Below are positions 1-8,545 of a DNA stretch of 64,000 nt, piece by piece. Numbering within the stretch: the stretch's first letter is position 1; every line of letters begins with the position of its first letter. Source of the stretch: an uncultured Caulobacterales bacterium (lineage in GTDB: Bacteria; Pseudomonadota; Alphaproteobacteria; Caulobacterales; Caulobacteraceae); assembly GCA_903862425.1 (NCBI GenBank), contig CAIOYC010000031.1, positions 38,098 through 102,097 of the forward strand, given 5' to 3'. Both the position numbers and the translations under genes were made by a program. The notes beneath the pieces are model-generated. The model saw only the letters and a program-made list of their open reading frames with translations. It ran no database searches and was not told where the DNA came from.

Positions 1-339
1 ACCACCGCCGCTTGGGGCCAGAACGTCAATATGCCGGGCCGCAGGCTCGACGCCGTCCTGTTGGAAAGCAGCGCCACCTTCGGCCCGCACACCGTGTTCG
101 GCCGTGCCGAGCAGGCGGACAAGGATGAGTTGTTCGAGGCGCCCGATCCCTTGGCCGGTCGTTCTTTCCGCGTCGGCAAGCTCAGCCTCGGCTATGCCTA
201 CGCCATCCCGGCCTCGACTCATTTTGTGATCGATCTCGGCGGACTGTTCAGCCTTTACGACCTCCCATTCGCCCTCGAACCGGCCTATGGTCGGGACCCG
301 CGCTCATTTATGCTCTTCACCCGGGTGCGGCTGCGATAG
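1..339 (+). CDS. C-terminal part of an outer-membrane-like protein (partial)
   Basis: The reading frame is open from the first base of the window, so the true start lies upstream. About 112 C-terminal residues are visible, with a stop at 337-339. They alternate polar and hydrophobic residues and carry short motifs (FGRAEQ, DELF, GKLSLGYAY, and a final strand ending FTRVRLR) typical of the last strands of a beta-barrel or porin-like envelope protein. From memory, similar C-termini occur in uncharacterised outer-membrane proteins of alphaproteobacteria, some near metal-resistance genes; that association is not shown here. The downstream ThDP enzyme starts 19 bp later, so the two may be co-transcribed. 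Function unknown. Confidence 0.55.
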   Translation, partial: TTAAWGQNVNMPGRRLDAVLLESSATFGPHTVFGRAEQADKDELFEAPDPLAGRSFRVGKLSLGYAYAIPASTHFVIDLGGLFSLYDLPFALEPAYGRDPRSFMLFTRVRLR

Positions 340-358
340 GTCAGATAAGGAGCCGCCG

Positions 359-1906
359 ATGAACGGCGCCGAAGCGGTTCTGAAGACGTTGGCTAATGCC
401 GGCGTCGATGTCTGTTTCTCCAATCCCGGCACCAGCGAAATGCAGATGGTGGCGGCTTTCGACCGGGAGCCGCGCGTGCGCCCGGTGCTGACCCTGTTCG
501 AGGGTGTGGCGACCGGAGCCGCCGACGGCTATGCGCGCATGGCAGGCCGGCCAGCGAGTACGCTGCTGCACCTCGGCGCGGGCTTGGCGAACGGATCGGC
601 GAACCTGCACAACGCCCGGCGCGCCTTCAGCCCGATGGTCAATATCGTCGGCGATCATGCGACCGACCACCGCCAGCACGACGCGCCGCTGACGTCCGAC
701 ATCGAGTCCCAGGCTCGGCCCAACTCGGTCTGGGTCAAGTCGGCCGACAGCCCGGATACAGCGGCCGCCCTGGCGGCCGAAGCGGTGGCGGCCAGCTGCG
801 GGCCGCCCGGCGGCGTCGCTACCCTGATCCTGCCCGGAGACACGGCCTGGACCGAGGTCGCCGACCAGAAGCCGCCATCCCCGCCGCTCCGTCGTGCGCC
901 CCTACCTGTCAGCGCAAGCGCGGTACACGCGGCGGCGCGAGCGCTGAAGGCGGCCGCCAAACCCGTGCTGCTGCTGGGCTCGCTGGCCACTACAGAGACC
1001 GGCCTTGCCGCCGCCGGCCGCATCGCCGCCACCGGCGTGCGTATCCTCGTCGACACCTTCCTGGCTCGTCAGCCGCGCGGGGCAGGGCGCTTCGCGCCTG
1101 ACAAGATGATGTATTTCGGGGAGATGGCGCTCAGCGATCTCGCCGGCATCGACCTCATGGTGCTGGTCGGGACCAAGACCCCGGTGGCCTTCTTCGCCTA
1201 TCCGGCCATGCCGAGCGTGCTCGTTCCCGATGGCTGCACGGTGGAGACTCTGTCAGCCCTGCACGAGGACGCGGCAGGAGCGCTGGAGATGCTAGCCGAC
1301 TCCCTTGGCGCGCCTAAGGCGCCGACGGTGCAGGCGGCGAACCTGCCCGCCGCGCCCACGGGCGACCTCACACCCTATTCCATCGGCGATTCCATCGCTC
1401 GCTGGATGCCGGAGGACGCTGTCGTGTGCGATGATGCGGTGACCGCCGGCTTGCCGATCTACATGCAGACCCGGGGCGCGCGCCCGCATGACTGGCTGTT
1501 CCTAACCGGCGGCGCCATCGGCCAGGCCATACCCCTCGCGATCGGCGCCGCCTTGGCTGAGCCTGAGCGCAAGGTGCTGTCGCTGAACGGCGATGGCGCG
1601 GCGGCCTATACGGTGCAGGGCCTGTGGACCATGGCGCGCGAGGGGCTGAACGTGGTGACGGTGATCTTCGCCAACCATGCCTATCGCATCCTCAATATCG
1701 AGCTGATGCGCACCCGCTCGGGACAGGCGGGACCGCAGGCGCAGCGCCTGCTCGACCTCGGCGACCCGCGCATGGACTGGGTCCAGATCGCCCAAGGGTT
1801 CGGGGTGCCGGCCATTCGCTGCTCCGATGCCGAGAGCTTCGACACCGCCCTGGCGCGCGCTATCGCCGGCGAAGGGCCGATGTTGATCGAAGCGGTGCTC
1901 GGCTAA
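359..1906 (+). CDS. Acetolactate synthase-like ThDP-dependent enzyme
   Basis: A 515-residue protein of the thiamine-diphosphate enzyme superfamily (IlvB, benzoylformate decarboxylase and relatives). The N-terminal PYR domain has the FSNPGTSE stretch around residues 19-26 and the catalytic Glu in LFEGVATGAADGYARM. The C-terminal PP domain has the ThDP/Mg motif LSLNGDGAA, followed by the Asn-containing FANHAYRIL segment. The ATG at 359 is chosen because AAGGAG lies 7 bases upstream; a longer frame from 287 overlaps the previous gene. It is shorter than true biosynthetic IlvB (about 570 aa) and no ilvH-like small subunit lies next to it, so a role in branched-chain synthesis is doubtful; decarboxylation or carboligation of another 2-oxo acid is as likely. 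Confidence 0.85.
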   Translation: MNGAEAVLKTLANAGVDVCFSNPGTSEMQMVAAFDREPRVRPVLTLFEGVATGAADGYARMAGRPASTLLHLGAGLANGSANLHNARRAFSPMVNIVGDHATDHRQHDAPLTSDIESQARPNSVWVKSADSPDTAAALAAEAVAASCGPPGGVATLILPGDTAWTEVADQKPPSPPLRRAPLPVSASAVHAAARALKAAAKPVLLLGSLATTETGLAAAGRIAATGVRILVDTFLARQPRGAGRFAPDKMMYFGEMALSDLAGIDLMVLVGTKTPVAFFAYPAMPSVLVPDGCTVETLSALHEDAAGALEMLADSLGAPKAPTVQAANLPAAPTGDLTPYSIGDSIARWMPEDAVVCDDAVTAGLPIYMQTRGARPHDWLFLTGGAIGQAIPLAIGAALAEPERKVLSLNGDGAAAYTVQGLWTMAREGLNVVTVIFANHAYRILNIELMRTRSGQAGPQAQRLLDLGDPRMDWVQIAQGFGVPAIRCSDAESFDTALARAIAGEGPMLIEAVLG

Positions 1907-1910
1907 GCAA

Positions 1911-1938
1911 AAGGCCCGCGGATCGCTCCGCGGGCCTT
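1911..1938. terminator. Bidirectional hairpin terminator
   Basis: A perfect 12-bp stem (AAGGCCCGCGGA / TCCGCGGGCCTT) with a 4-base loop lies 5 bases after the stop of the ThDP enzyme and 25 bases from the stop of the convergent gene. A-rich sequence on the left and T-containing sequence on the right suit termination from both sides. Confidence 0.8.
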
Positions 1939-1962
1939 CCATATTCCAGCTTGTCGCCAAGC

Positions 1963-3288
1963 TTACTTGGTGTTGCCCGGCAGGGCGCAGGCGATGCCGG
2001 CGCCCTTGGCCTGGCCGCAGCTCAGCAGTTCGCCGGCCTGGCCGTTCGGGTTCATCTCGATCACCCAGCCCGGCAGGCCATCGGAGCAGCCGGTTTCCAC
2101 ATAGTCGCTGGTGGAGGTGCGGCCGATCCAGCGGGCGTTGGATACCTTGCAGCTACCCTTGCCCTTGGCGGCCAGCGCCGCGGTGTACTTCGGATAATTC
2201 ACCGCCGGATCGGTGAGGTGGCACTGCTGACCGAGCGAACCCGCCTGGATGCAGTCCAGCACGTGGCCGGCGCTGTTGTCGCTCGGCAGCACGGCGATCC
2301 CGCCGTCGGGGCGGTTGGAGCAGGCCAGTTCGACGATCTCCGCGCCCTTCGCATCAGTGCCGACGAAGTGGTACTTCGAAACCTGGCAGGGGAAGCCCGC
2401 CTTGGCCGATAGCTTCGTATAGGTCGCCACTTCCTGGGTCTGGGCGGTGGTGGCGTCAGTCAGCTTGCAGCCGCCGGCGAGAGCATCGGCATTGGCGCAG
2501 TTGATCGCCTGGCGGAAGACGCCGGCCTTGTCGGTCGACATCATATAGCCGCCCGCTGAGCCACACGCGACTTCGTAATAGATGTTGCCGCTGGAGTCGG
2601 CGCCGACGAGGCGCGAGCCCGAGACCGTGCAGGCCTTGCCCGACTTGGCGACCACATCGGTGATGGTGGCGTTCAGGCCAGCCTGAATCTGTTCTTTGGT
2701 GGTGAGCTGGCATTCCAGATTGGTGCCGACGGCCTGGGAACATTCGTTGGCGATGGTCTGACCTGCGGCGGTGTGCTTGAGGATGAAGCCCATCGCGCCG
2801 GTGCAGCCCACCTCATAGAAGGTGTCGCCGGCCGGGGTCGAGCCCACGGGGCGAACGCCTGACACCTGGCAGGTCTTGCCGGCGGCGGTCACATAGGGGC
2901 CGATCGCGGTCTTGGGATCGGTGTTGCCGGGCAGACGGCAGCGAAGGGTGGGGCTCTGGGTGATGGTGATACAGTCATAGGTCTTGGGCGCACCGCTGGC
3001 CGGTGCGAGCAGGATCAGGCCTACAGCGTTCTGGCAGGACGCTTCATAGATCTTGGTCTTGGTGGCGACGCCCTTATCGTCCTTGGTATTGCTCTCGCCC
3101 ACGAAGTAGCCGTCGGTGACCGTGCAGGGAACGCCGGCGGCGGCGACCACGGCGGGAACTTCCTTCTTCCCCGTATCGTGGTTTGCCGGCTCTATCTTGG
3201 TTTCAGGGGCGGGTGCGGCGGGCGCGGCCATCGCCGTCGTCGAGAGGGCGAAGGCCGCGGCGAGGGCCAGGCCTAGGATTCTGATCAC
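1963..3288 (-). CDS. Secreted protein of five tandem four-cysteine repeats, function unknown
   Basis: A 441-residue protein with a Sec signal peptide (residues 1-21, cleavage after AMA) and a Pro/Ala linker. The rest is five tandem repeats of about 70-80 residues. Each begins with a motif like GxxCxVSxxRxVG, then YEVxC, then two further Cys, giving about four Cys per repeat and 20 in the mature protein; these presumably form disulfides in the periplasm or outside the cell. The start is GTG at 3286-3288, preceded by AGGAG with six bases of spacing; no in-frame ATG lies nearby. It converges on the ThDP enzyme across a shared terminator. No enzyme motif is visible, and I do not recognise the family. 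Confidence 0.8.
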   Translation of the reverse strand: MIRILGLALAAAFALSTTAMAAPAAPAPETKIEPANHDTGKKEVPAVVAAAGVPCTVTDGYFVGESNTKDDKGVATKTKIYEASCQNAVGLILLAPASGAPKTYDCITITQSPTLRCRLPGNTDPKTAIGPYVTAAGKTCQVSGVRPVGSTPAGDTFYEVGCTGAMGFILKHTAAGQTIANECSQAVGTNLECQLTTKEQIQAGLNATITDVVAKSGKACTVSGSRLVGADSSGNIYYEVACGSAGGYMMSTDKAGVFRQAINCANADALAGGCKLTDATTAQTQEVATYTKLSAKAGFPCQVSKYHFVGTDAKGAEIVELACSNRPDGGIAVLPSDNSAGHVLDCIQAGSLGQQCHLTDPAVNYPKYTAALAAKGKGSCKVSNARWIGRTSTSDYVETGCSDGLPGWVIEMNPNGQAGELLSCGQAKGAGIACALPGNTK

Positions 3289-3457
3289 GGAGGTCTCCTG
3301 GGTAAGTTTCTAAATCGGTCCGGCGCTTGCCCTGCGCTTTATGGCGAGCATAAGCCTCCCGGCGCCGCGTGGGTCAAGCGCCGCAGCCTGTCAGAGCGCT
3401 TTGACGGGGGCCTGACTTTGCGCGCACAAGGTCGCAAGTTTGCCGTGGGAGTGCGCG

Positions 3458-4528
3458 ATGAGAGACGGGTTCGAAGAACCGCCGGAAGAGCCGCGGCCGA
3501 TCCTGACCTACCCGTTCGAGCACATCCCGGAGGCGGGATCTGGCGAGGCGGTCGAGATCACACCCGGCGTCCTGTGGCTGCGTATGCCGCTGGGCGGCTC
3601 GCTGAAGGCGATCAATGTCTGGGCGCTGGACGACGGCGACGGCTGGACAATCGTCGATACCGGCCTGCGCACCAAGGAGAGCGCGCAGGGCTGGAGAGAC
3701 GCGTTCGACGGCGTTCTGGCGGGTAGGCCTGTCACGCGGGTGATCTGCACGCATATGCATCCCGACCATGTGGGATTGGCAGGGTGGATCCTTCGCAAAT
3801 TTCCCGAGGCGCGCCTGTGGATGACACGTCTCGAATATATCACCTGCCGCATGCTGGCGGCCGATACCGGGCGCGAGGCCCCTGAGGACGGTCTTCGCTT
3901 CTTCAAAGCCGCGGGCTGGGACGAGGCGGCGATCGAGACCTATCGCGAGAAGTTCGGCGGGTTCGGTCGCGGCCTCTATCCATTACCCGACAGCTACCAT
4001 CGGATCAGCGACGGCGATGTCCTGCGGATCGGCGCCTATGACTGGCGCGTCGTAGTGGGCAGTGGTCACTCGCCCGAGCACGCCTGCCTATATTGTCCGG
4101 CGCTGGAGCTTTTGATCTCCGGCGACCAGGTCTTACCGCGCATATCTTCCAACGTTTCGGTTCACCCGACCGAGCCGGACGCCGACCCTCTAACGGATTG
4201 GCTGACCTCGCTTGCGAAAGTGAAGGTGGGGGTTCCCAACGAGGTTCTGGTCCTGCCCGCCCACAACGAGCCGTTCTACGGCCTGCATCTGCGCATTGAC
4301 CACATGCTGCGCGGGCACGAACGAGGACTTATACGACTGGAGCGGCGGCTGGATGAGCCGAAGCGGACGGTGGACGTGTTCGGCGCCCTGTTCGCGCGTC
4401 AGATCGGGCCGGATAATCTCGGCCTGGCGACCGGAGAGGCCCAGGCGCACCTAAATTGCCTGTGGAAGCGTGGCCTTGCCGAGCCTAGGCTCGATGAAAA
4501 GGGCGTGCGCTGGTGGCGCGCGGCCTGA
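3458..4528 (+). CDS. MBL-fold metallo-hydrolase
   Basis: A 356-residue metallo-beta-lactamase-fold protein without a signal peptide, so probably cytoplasmic. The metal-binding HxHxDH motif is CTHMHPDHVG at about residues 97-106. Further ligands are the His in SGHSPEH, the Asp in LLISGDQVLP and a late His in VLPAHN. ATG 3458 is preferred over a TTG 18 bases upstream because GGGAG lies 6 bases before it. It heads a tight three-gene run (16 bp to the SDR gene, 13 bp from there to the GNAT gene) closed by a hairpin at 6018-6051. The substrate cannot be inferred; the fold covers thioesterases, lactonases and glyoxalase II-like enzymes. Confidence 0.85.
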   Translation: MRDGFEEPPEEPRPILTYPFEHIPEAGSGEAVEITPGVLWLRMPLGGSLKAINVWALDDGDGWTIVDTGLRTKESAQGWRDAFDGVLAGRPVTRVICTHMHPDHVGLAGWILRKFPEARLWMTRLEYITCRMLAADTGREAPEDGLRFFKAAGWDEAAIETYREKFGGFGRGLYPLPDSYHRISDGDVLRIGAYDWRVVVGSGHSPEHACLYCPALELLISGDQVLPRISSNVSVHPTEPDADPLTDWLTSLAKVKVGVPNEVLVLPAHNEPFYGLHLRIDHMLRGHERGLIRLERRLDEPKRTVDVFGALFARQIGPDNLGLATGEAQAHLNCLWKRGLAEPRLDEKGVRWWRAA

Positions 4529-4544
4529 CGAAGAGGGAAACGCC

Positions 4545-5504
4545 ATGTCCGACCTGATCAAATCGCGCTTCGGCGCCTTCACCCCTGCGCGGGAGGTGGT
4601 GGCGGGGATGGACCTGACCGGTCGCACCGTCATCGTCACCGGCGCGGCCTCCGGCATAGGGATCGAAACCGCGCGGGCCCTGGCCGAAGCGGGAGTGCGG
4701 GTAGTGTTGGCCGTGCGCAATGTGGAGGCCGGGGCCAAGGCCGCCGCCGACATCGCCAGGACCGCCAAGGCGCCGGTGACGGTGGAGCAACTCGATCTGG
4801 CGGACCTGAACAGCGTCCGCGCCTTCACCGCGCATTGGGGCGATCATCCGCTGCATATCCTGATCAACAATGCTGGCGTCATGGCCTGTCCACAGAGCTA
4901 CACGGCGCAGGATCTGGAGATGCAGCTCGGCACCAATCATTTCGGCCACTATCTGCTCGCCGTCGGCCTCGTGCCGGCGCTGCTGAAGGGCACGAAGTCG
5001 GGTCAGACCGCGCGGGTGGTCTCGCTTTCGTCCATCGGCCACCGTCGCAGTGGCATGCACTTCGACGACCCAAACTATCGCCGCCGGCCCTACGATAAGT
5101 GGGAGGCCTATGGTCAGTCGAAGACCGCCAATTCCCTGTTCGCCGTAGGTTTCCACAAGCGATACGGACCCAAGGGCATTACCGCCAATGCGGTCATGCC
5201 GGGCGGGATCATGACGCCGCTCCAGCGCCACCTGCCGCGCGAGGAGATGGAGGCGTTCGGCTGGATCGACGCCGAGGGCAATATCGCCAAGGGCTTCAAG
5301 ACCACCGAGCAGGGCGCTTCGACCTCGGTCTGGGCGGCGGTCGGGCCTGAGTTGGAAGGCATCGGCGGCCTGTATCTGGAGAATTGCGGCGAGGCCCCAC
5401 CCTTCGACAAGGCCAACCCCACCGTCGGCGTCCTGCCGCACGCGCTCGACCCCGACGCCGCCGACCGTCTGTGGGGCCTGTCGGTCGAGACCACCGGCGC
5501 CTGA
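4545..5504 (+). CDS. Short-chain dehydrogenase/reductase
   Basis: A 319-residue classical SDR with a slightly extended C-terminus. The cofactor motif TGAASGIG is at residues 32-39, NNAG follows in the next Rossmann half, the catalytic Ser lies in VVSLSSIGHR, and the catalytic pair is Tyr/Lys in YGQSK. The length and the WAAVGPELEGIGG segment near the end resemble the retinol dehydrogenase/oxidoreductase branch (C-terminal GGLYLENC). ATG 4545 follows GAAGAGGG at good spacing; a frame starting farther upstream would overlap the MBL gene. It probably acts in the same small pathway as the flanking MBL hydrolase. NAD versus NADP preference cannot be decided with confidence. Confidence 0.88.
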   Translation: MSDLIKSRFGAFTPAREVVAGMDLTGRTVIVTGAASGIGIETARALAEAGVRVVLAVRNVEAGAKAAADIARTAKAPVTVEQLDLADLNSVRAFTAHWGDHPLHILINNAGVMACPQSYTAQDLEMQLGTNHFGHYLLAVGLVPALLKGTKSGQTARVVSLSSIGHRRSGMHFDDPNYRRRPYDKWEAYGQSKTANSLFAVGFHKRYGPKGITANAVMPGGIMTPLQRHLPREEMEAFGWIDAEGNIAKGFKTTEQGASTSVWAAVGPELEGIGGLYLENCGEAPPFDKANPTVGVLPHALDPDAADRLWGLSVETTGA

Positions 5505-5517
5505 ACGGGAGCGTTCA

Positions 5518-6009
5518 ATGACCCTGACGATCCGCCCGGTTCGCGTCGGGGAGGCCGCGCTCGTGCTCGGCTTCATCCGCGAGCTGGCCGAGTACGAGAA
5601 GCTGCTGCAAGCGGTGGAGGCGGATGAGGCGGCCATCGAAGTGCTGCTGTTCGGCCCGGCGCCGCGCGCCTTCTGCGATATCGCCGAGGTGGACGGTATT
5701 CCCGTCGGCTTCGCCCTCTGGTTCTACAACGTCTCGACCTTCAAGGGGCGTTGCGGCCTCTATCTGGAGGACCTCTACGTGCGGCCCGAGGCGCGGGGGC
5801 TGGGCGCGGGCAAGGCGCTGTTGGCCAATCTGGCCAAGCGCTGCATCGATGAGAGCCTCGGACGGCTGGAATGGGCGGTGCTCGACTGGAACGCCCCATC
5901 CATCGCCTTCTATGACAGCTTGGGCGCAGCGAGCATGAACGAATGGATCATCCGGCGCTTGAGCGGCGAGGCGCTGGAAACCCTGGCCGCCGCGCACCGC
6001 AGCGCCTAG
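5518..6009 (+). CDS. GNAT-family N-acetyltransferase
   Basis: A 163-residue single-domain GNAT protein. The acetyl-CoA pyrophosphate-binding loop is visible as VRPEARGLGAGKALL, preceded by the beta-4 strand LYLEDLYV. The C-terminal VLDWNAPSIAFYDSLGA segment is the typical second half of the fold. The overall pattern (IRELAEYEKL near the N-terminus, then FKGRCGLYLEDL) matches the diamine/thialysine acetyltransferase-like group, but the substrate is not certain. It is the last gene of the MBL-SDR-GNAT run and is followed directly by a strong hairpin. Confidence 0.85.
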   Translation: MTLTIRPVRVGEAALVLGFIRELAEYEKLLQAVEADEAAIEVLLFGPAPRAFCDIAEVDGIPVGFALWFYNVSTFKGRCGLYLEDLYVRPEARGLGAGKALLANLAKRCIDESLGRLEWAVLDWNAPSIAFYDSLGAASMNEWIIRRLSGEALETLAAAHRSA

Positions 6010-6017
6010 CAGACAGC

Positions 6018-6051
6018 AAAACGCCCCCGCCGGTATCCGGCGAGGGCGTTT
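6018..6051. terminator. Bidirectional hairpin terminator
   Basis: AAACGCCCCCGCCGG pairs with CCGGCGAGGGCGTTT around a 4-base loop (TATC), with a single mismatch in a 15-bp stem. The A-run on one side and T-run on the other suit termination of both the GNAT operon (+) and the convergent small secreted-protein gene (-). Confidence 0.85.
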
Positions 6052-6074
6052 CTCATTCGGACTGAAGACGAAGC

Positions 6075-6368
6075 TTACGGCTTCACGGCCGCCAGGTCGT
6101 CGCCGACCTTCTTCAGGGCTTCGTCGCTGATGGCGCCTTGAGACATGGGCTGAAGGTCCTTCAGGCTCATGGTCTTGAACTGGTCGTACATGGCGTGGGT
6201 GGTCACGCCCGGCAGGTCCTTGTCCAGCACGGCCTTGCCGGCGGGCACGGCGACGATCTGTTCGATCGGCGTGTCCAGAGTAAGAGCCTTCGGCGGATCG
6301 GCGGCGAGAGCGCCGGAAGCAAAGGCGAGACCGGCGGCGAACAGGCCTGCGGCGATGATCTTTTTCAT
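6075..6368 (-). CDS. Small secreted protein, function unknown
   Basis: A 97-residue protein with a clear Sec signal peptide (MKKIIAAGLFAAGLAFASGALAA, cleavage near residue 23) and a mature part of about 74 residues with no Cys. The mature sequence contains PIEQIVAVPAGKAVLDKDLPG, a pattern I associate with small alphaproteobacterial periplasmic proteins of unknown role. ATG 6366-6368 is chosen because AGGGAGGA lies just upstream; the open frame runs further, but without a better start. It converges on the GNAT gene across the shared terminator. Confidence 0.7.
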   Translation of the reverse strand: MKKIIAAGLFAAGLAFASGALAADPPKALTLDTPIEQIVAVPAGKAVLDKDLPGVTTHAMYDQFKTMSLKDLQPMSQGAISDEALKKVGDDLAAVKP

Positions 6369-6509
6369 GACGTCCTCCCTAAGGTGTCGTGGCGATAGAA
6401 GCGCGTTTTTCAGACCTGAACAAGGTGTCACCTTTACAAGTCTGTGCGACCGGGCCGTGACAATCCGCGCCGTTTGCCCCAAATACCGCCCATGAGCGGA
6501 GTGTCGGCG

Positions 6510-8006
6510 ATGAGCGAACGAGCGCCCTATCGAGTCCAGGGTCGGACGGGGGAGTGGGAACTGGTGCTGGGCCTTGAGGTCCATGCTCAGGTCGCCTCCA
6601 ACGCCAAGCTGTTCTCGGGCGCCGCCACGGGCTTCGGCGCCGAGCCGAACATGCACGTCTCGCTCGTGGATGCGGGCTTTCCCGGCATGCTGCCGGTGAT
6701 CAATAAATACTGCGTTGAACAGGCCGTGAAGACTGGCTTCGGCCTACGCGCCGAAATCAACCACGTCTCTGTATTCGATCGGAAAAACTACTTCTACCCC
6801 GACCTGCCGCAGGGGTATCAGATCAGTCAGTTCAAGCAGCCGATCGTCGGCGAGGGCACGCTGGAGGTTGAGCGGGACGACGGCTCGCGCTTCAAGGTAG
6901 GCATCGAGCGGCTGCACCTGGAACAGGATGCGGGCAAGTCGGTGCACGACATGGATCCGCACTGGACCTATGTGGACCTGAACCGCTCGGGCGTGGCGCT
7001 GATGGAGATCGTCTCCAAGCCCCATATGCGCTCGCCCGAGGATGCGGCCGCCTATGTGAAGACCCTGCGCACTCTGGTTCGCTATCTCGGCACCTGCGAC
7101 GGCGACATGGAGAAGGGCAACCTGCGCGCCGACGTGAACGTCTCGGTCTGCCGCCCCGGCCAGTTCGAAAAGTTCATGGCGAGCGGCGACTTCACCCACC
7201 TCGGCACCCGCTGCGAGATCAAGAATGTGAACTCGATGCGCTTCATCCAGCAGGCCATCGTCTATGAGGCGCGCCGCCAGGTAGAGATCCTGGAGGACGG
7301 GGGCAAGATCGATCAGGAGACTCGCCTGTTCGACCCCGGCAAGGGCGAGACCCGGTCCATGCGCTCCAAGGAAGACGCCATGGACTACCGGTACTTCCCC
7401 GATCCTGACCTCCTGCCGCTGGAGCTCGATCCGGCCTGGGTGAAGGCGATCCAGGCGACCCTGCCCGAACTGCCCGACGCCAAGCGCGAGCGCCTGCAGA
7501 GCCAATACGGCCTCTCCGCCTATGACGCGGGTGTGCTGGTGATCGAGGGGGCGCGGGCGGACTATTTCGAGCAAGCGGCTAAGGGGGTGGACGCCAAGCT
7601 GGTATCCAACTTCACCACCAATGAACTGCTGTCTCGTCTCTCCAAGGATGGCCTGGAGATCGACCAGAGCCCGATCCCGCCGGAGGATATCGGGGGCCTC
7701 GTAGCCCTGATCCAGGACGGAACCATCTCCTCCAAGATCGCCAAGGAGGTGTTCGATCACATGTGGGCGGGCGAGGGCGCGCCGGCGAAGATCGTCGAGG
7801 CGCGCGGCCTGAAGCAGGTGACCGACACCGGCGCGATCGAAAAAGCCATCGACGAGATCATGGCCGCCAACCCCGACAAGGTCGCCGCCGCGAGGGACAA
7901 GCCGCAGGCCGTGGGCTGGTTCGTGGGTCAGGTGATGAAGGCGACGGGCGGCAAGGCCAACCCCGCCGCCGTCAATCAGATCCTGCAGACCAAGCTCGGT
8001 CTCTGA
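6510..8006 (+). CDS. gatB: Aspartyl/glutamyl-tRNA amidotransferase subunit B
   Basis: A 498-residue GatB, full length for the family. GatB forms the kinase/transamidation site of the GatCAB complex, converting Glu-tRNA(Gln) and Asp-tRNA(Asn) to the amide forms in the cytoplasm. Visible signatures are LGLEVHAQ at residues 20-27, [32 protein letters not shown], and the C-terminal YqeY-like tail with [22 protein letters not shown] 6510 is preferred to ATG 6492 because GGAG lies 8 bases before it. gatA and gatC are not in the window, which is common in this group. It converges on an RcnB-like gene with an 8-bp gap. Confidence 0.97.
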   Translation: MSERAPYRVQGRTGEWELVLGLEVHAQVASNAKLFSGAATGFGAEPNMHVSLVDAGFPGMLPVINKYCVEQAVKTGFGLRAEINHVSVFDRKNYFYPDLPQGYQISQFKQPIVGEGTLEVERDDGSRFKVGIERLHLEQDAGKSVHDMDPHWTYVDLNRSGVALMEIVSKPHMRSPEDAAAYVKTLRTLVRYLGTCDGDMEKGNLRADVNVSVCRPGQFEKFMASGDFTHLGTRCEIKNVNSMRFIQQAIVYEARRQVEILEDGGKIDQETRLFDPGKGETRSMRSKEDAMDYRYFPDPDLLPLELDPAWVKAIQATLPELPDAKRERLQSQYGLSAYDAGVLVIEGARADYFEQAAKGVDAKLVSNFTTNELLSRLSKDGLEIDQSPIPPEDIGGLVALIQDGTISSKIAKEVFDHMWAGEGAPAKIVEARGLKQVTDTGAIEKAIDEIMAANPDKVAAARDKPQAVGWFVGQVMKATGGKANPAAVNQILQTKLGL

Positions 8007-8013
8007 CTGCCGT

Positions 8014-8484
8014 TCAACGTCCGCCTGGCGCCGTGTCGAGGATCAGGCCAGTGGAGCGCTGCACCAGATATGAATCGCGGCCGACTCCACGCCACTCGTA
8101 ACCGGGTGGGGGCGAGCGCAGGCGACTGCGCCGCGGGTCGAGCGCCTGTCCGCCCGGCGGCAGGAACTGGCCGCGCCGCCAGCTTCCGCTTGTCGAGCCG
8201 GGCGGGGGGGCATAACTCGGATAGGGACCGTCAGACCGAGGATAGCCGCGCGGAGCGTAACGCCCATCGGGATAGGCTGGGGGCGGGCCGCCAGGATAGC
8301 CGCCGCGACCACCGCCGCCGAGACCGCGTGGCTCTCCGCGCGGCGCATAAGCGGCTTCCCGGCCTCCGCCGCGATTGTCGCCGCCACGTCGGCCCTCGTG
8401 GCCACGCCAGCCCTGAGCCCCCGTCGCGCTGGCGACGAGAAGGCTGAGGACCAGAGCGGTCAGGCCGGCTTTGAACGCGATCAT
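8014..8484 (-). CDS. RcnB-family secreted protein (short)
   Basis: A protein of about 156 residues with a signal peptide (hydrophobic stretch to about residue 22) and a long Gly/Arg/Pro-rich low-complexity middle part. The C-terminus carries the RcnB-type domain: WRRGQFLPPGG, then PPGYEWRGVGRDSYLV and GLILD. RcnB in E. coli is a periplasmic protein affecting Ni/Co homeostasis; whether this one binds metal is not shown. A GTG one codon upstream is an alternative start. It lies just downstream of a longer paralogue on the same strand (61-bp gap), suggesting tandem duplication or an operon. Confidence 0.75.
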   Translation of the reverse strand: MIAFKAGLTALVLSLLVASATGAQGWRGHEGRRGGDNRGGGREAAYAPRGEPRGLGGGGRGGYPGGPPPAYPDGRYAPRGYPRSDGPYPSYAPPPGSTSGSWRRGQFLPPGGQALDPRRSRLRSPPPGYEWRGVGRDSYLVQRSTGLILDTAPGGR

Positions 8485-8545
8485 CACCCGTTACCAGTGC
8501 AAGCAAGGCGCCGGGAGGCGGGCGCGAGCCAGCCTCCCTTCGTCG

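Noticed and set aside
287..358. Longer start for the ThDP enzyme overlapping the upstream partial gene
   Set aside because: The frame is open, but AAGGAG sits at ideal spacing before ATG 359, and the extra N-terminal residues do not resemble the family.
1911..6051. Hairpins at 1911 and 6018 as a repeated mobile element
   Set aside because: The two stems differ in sequence and each sits between convergent genes; they are ordinary bidirectional terminators.
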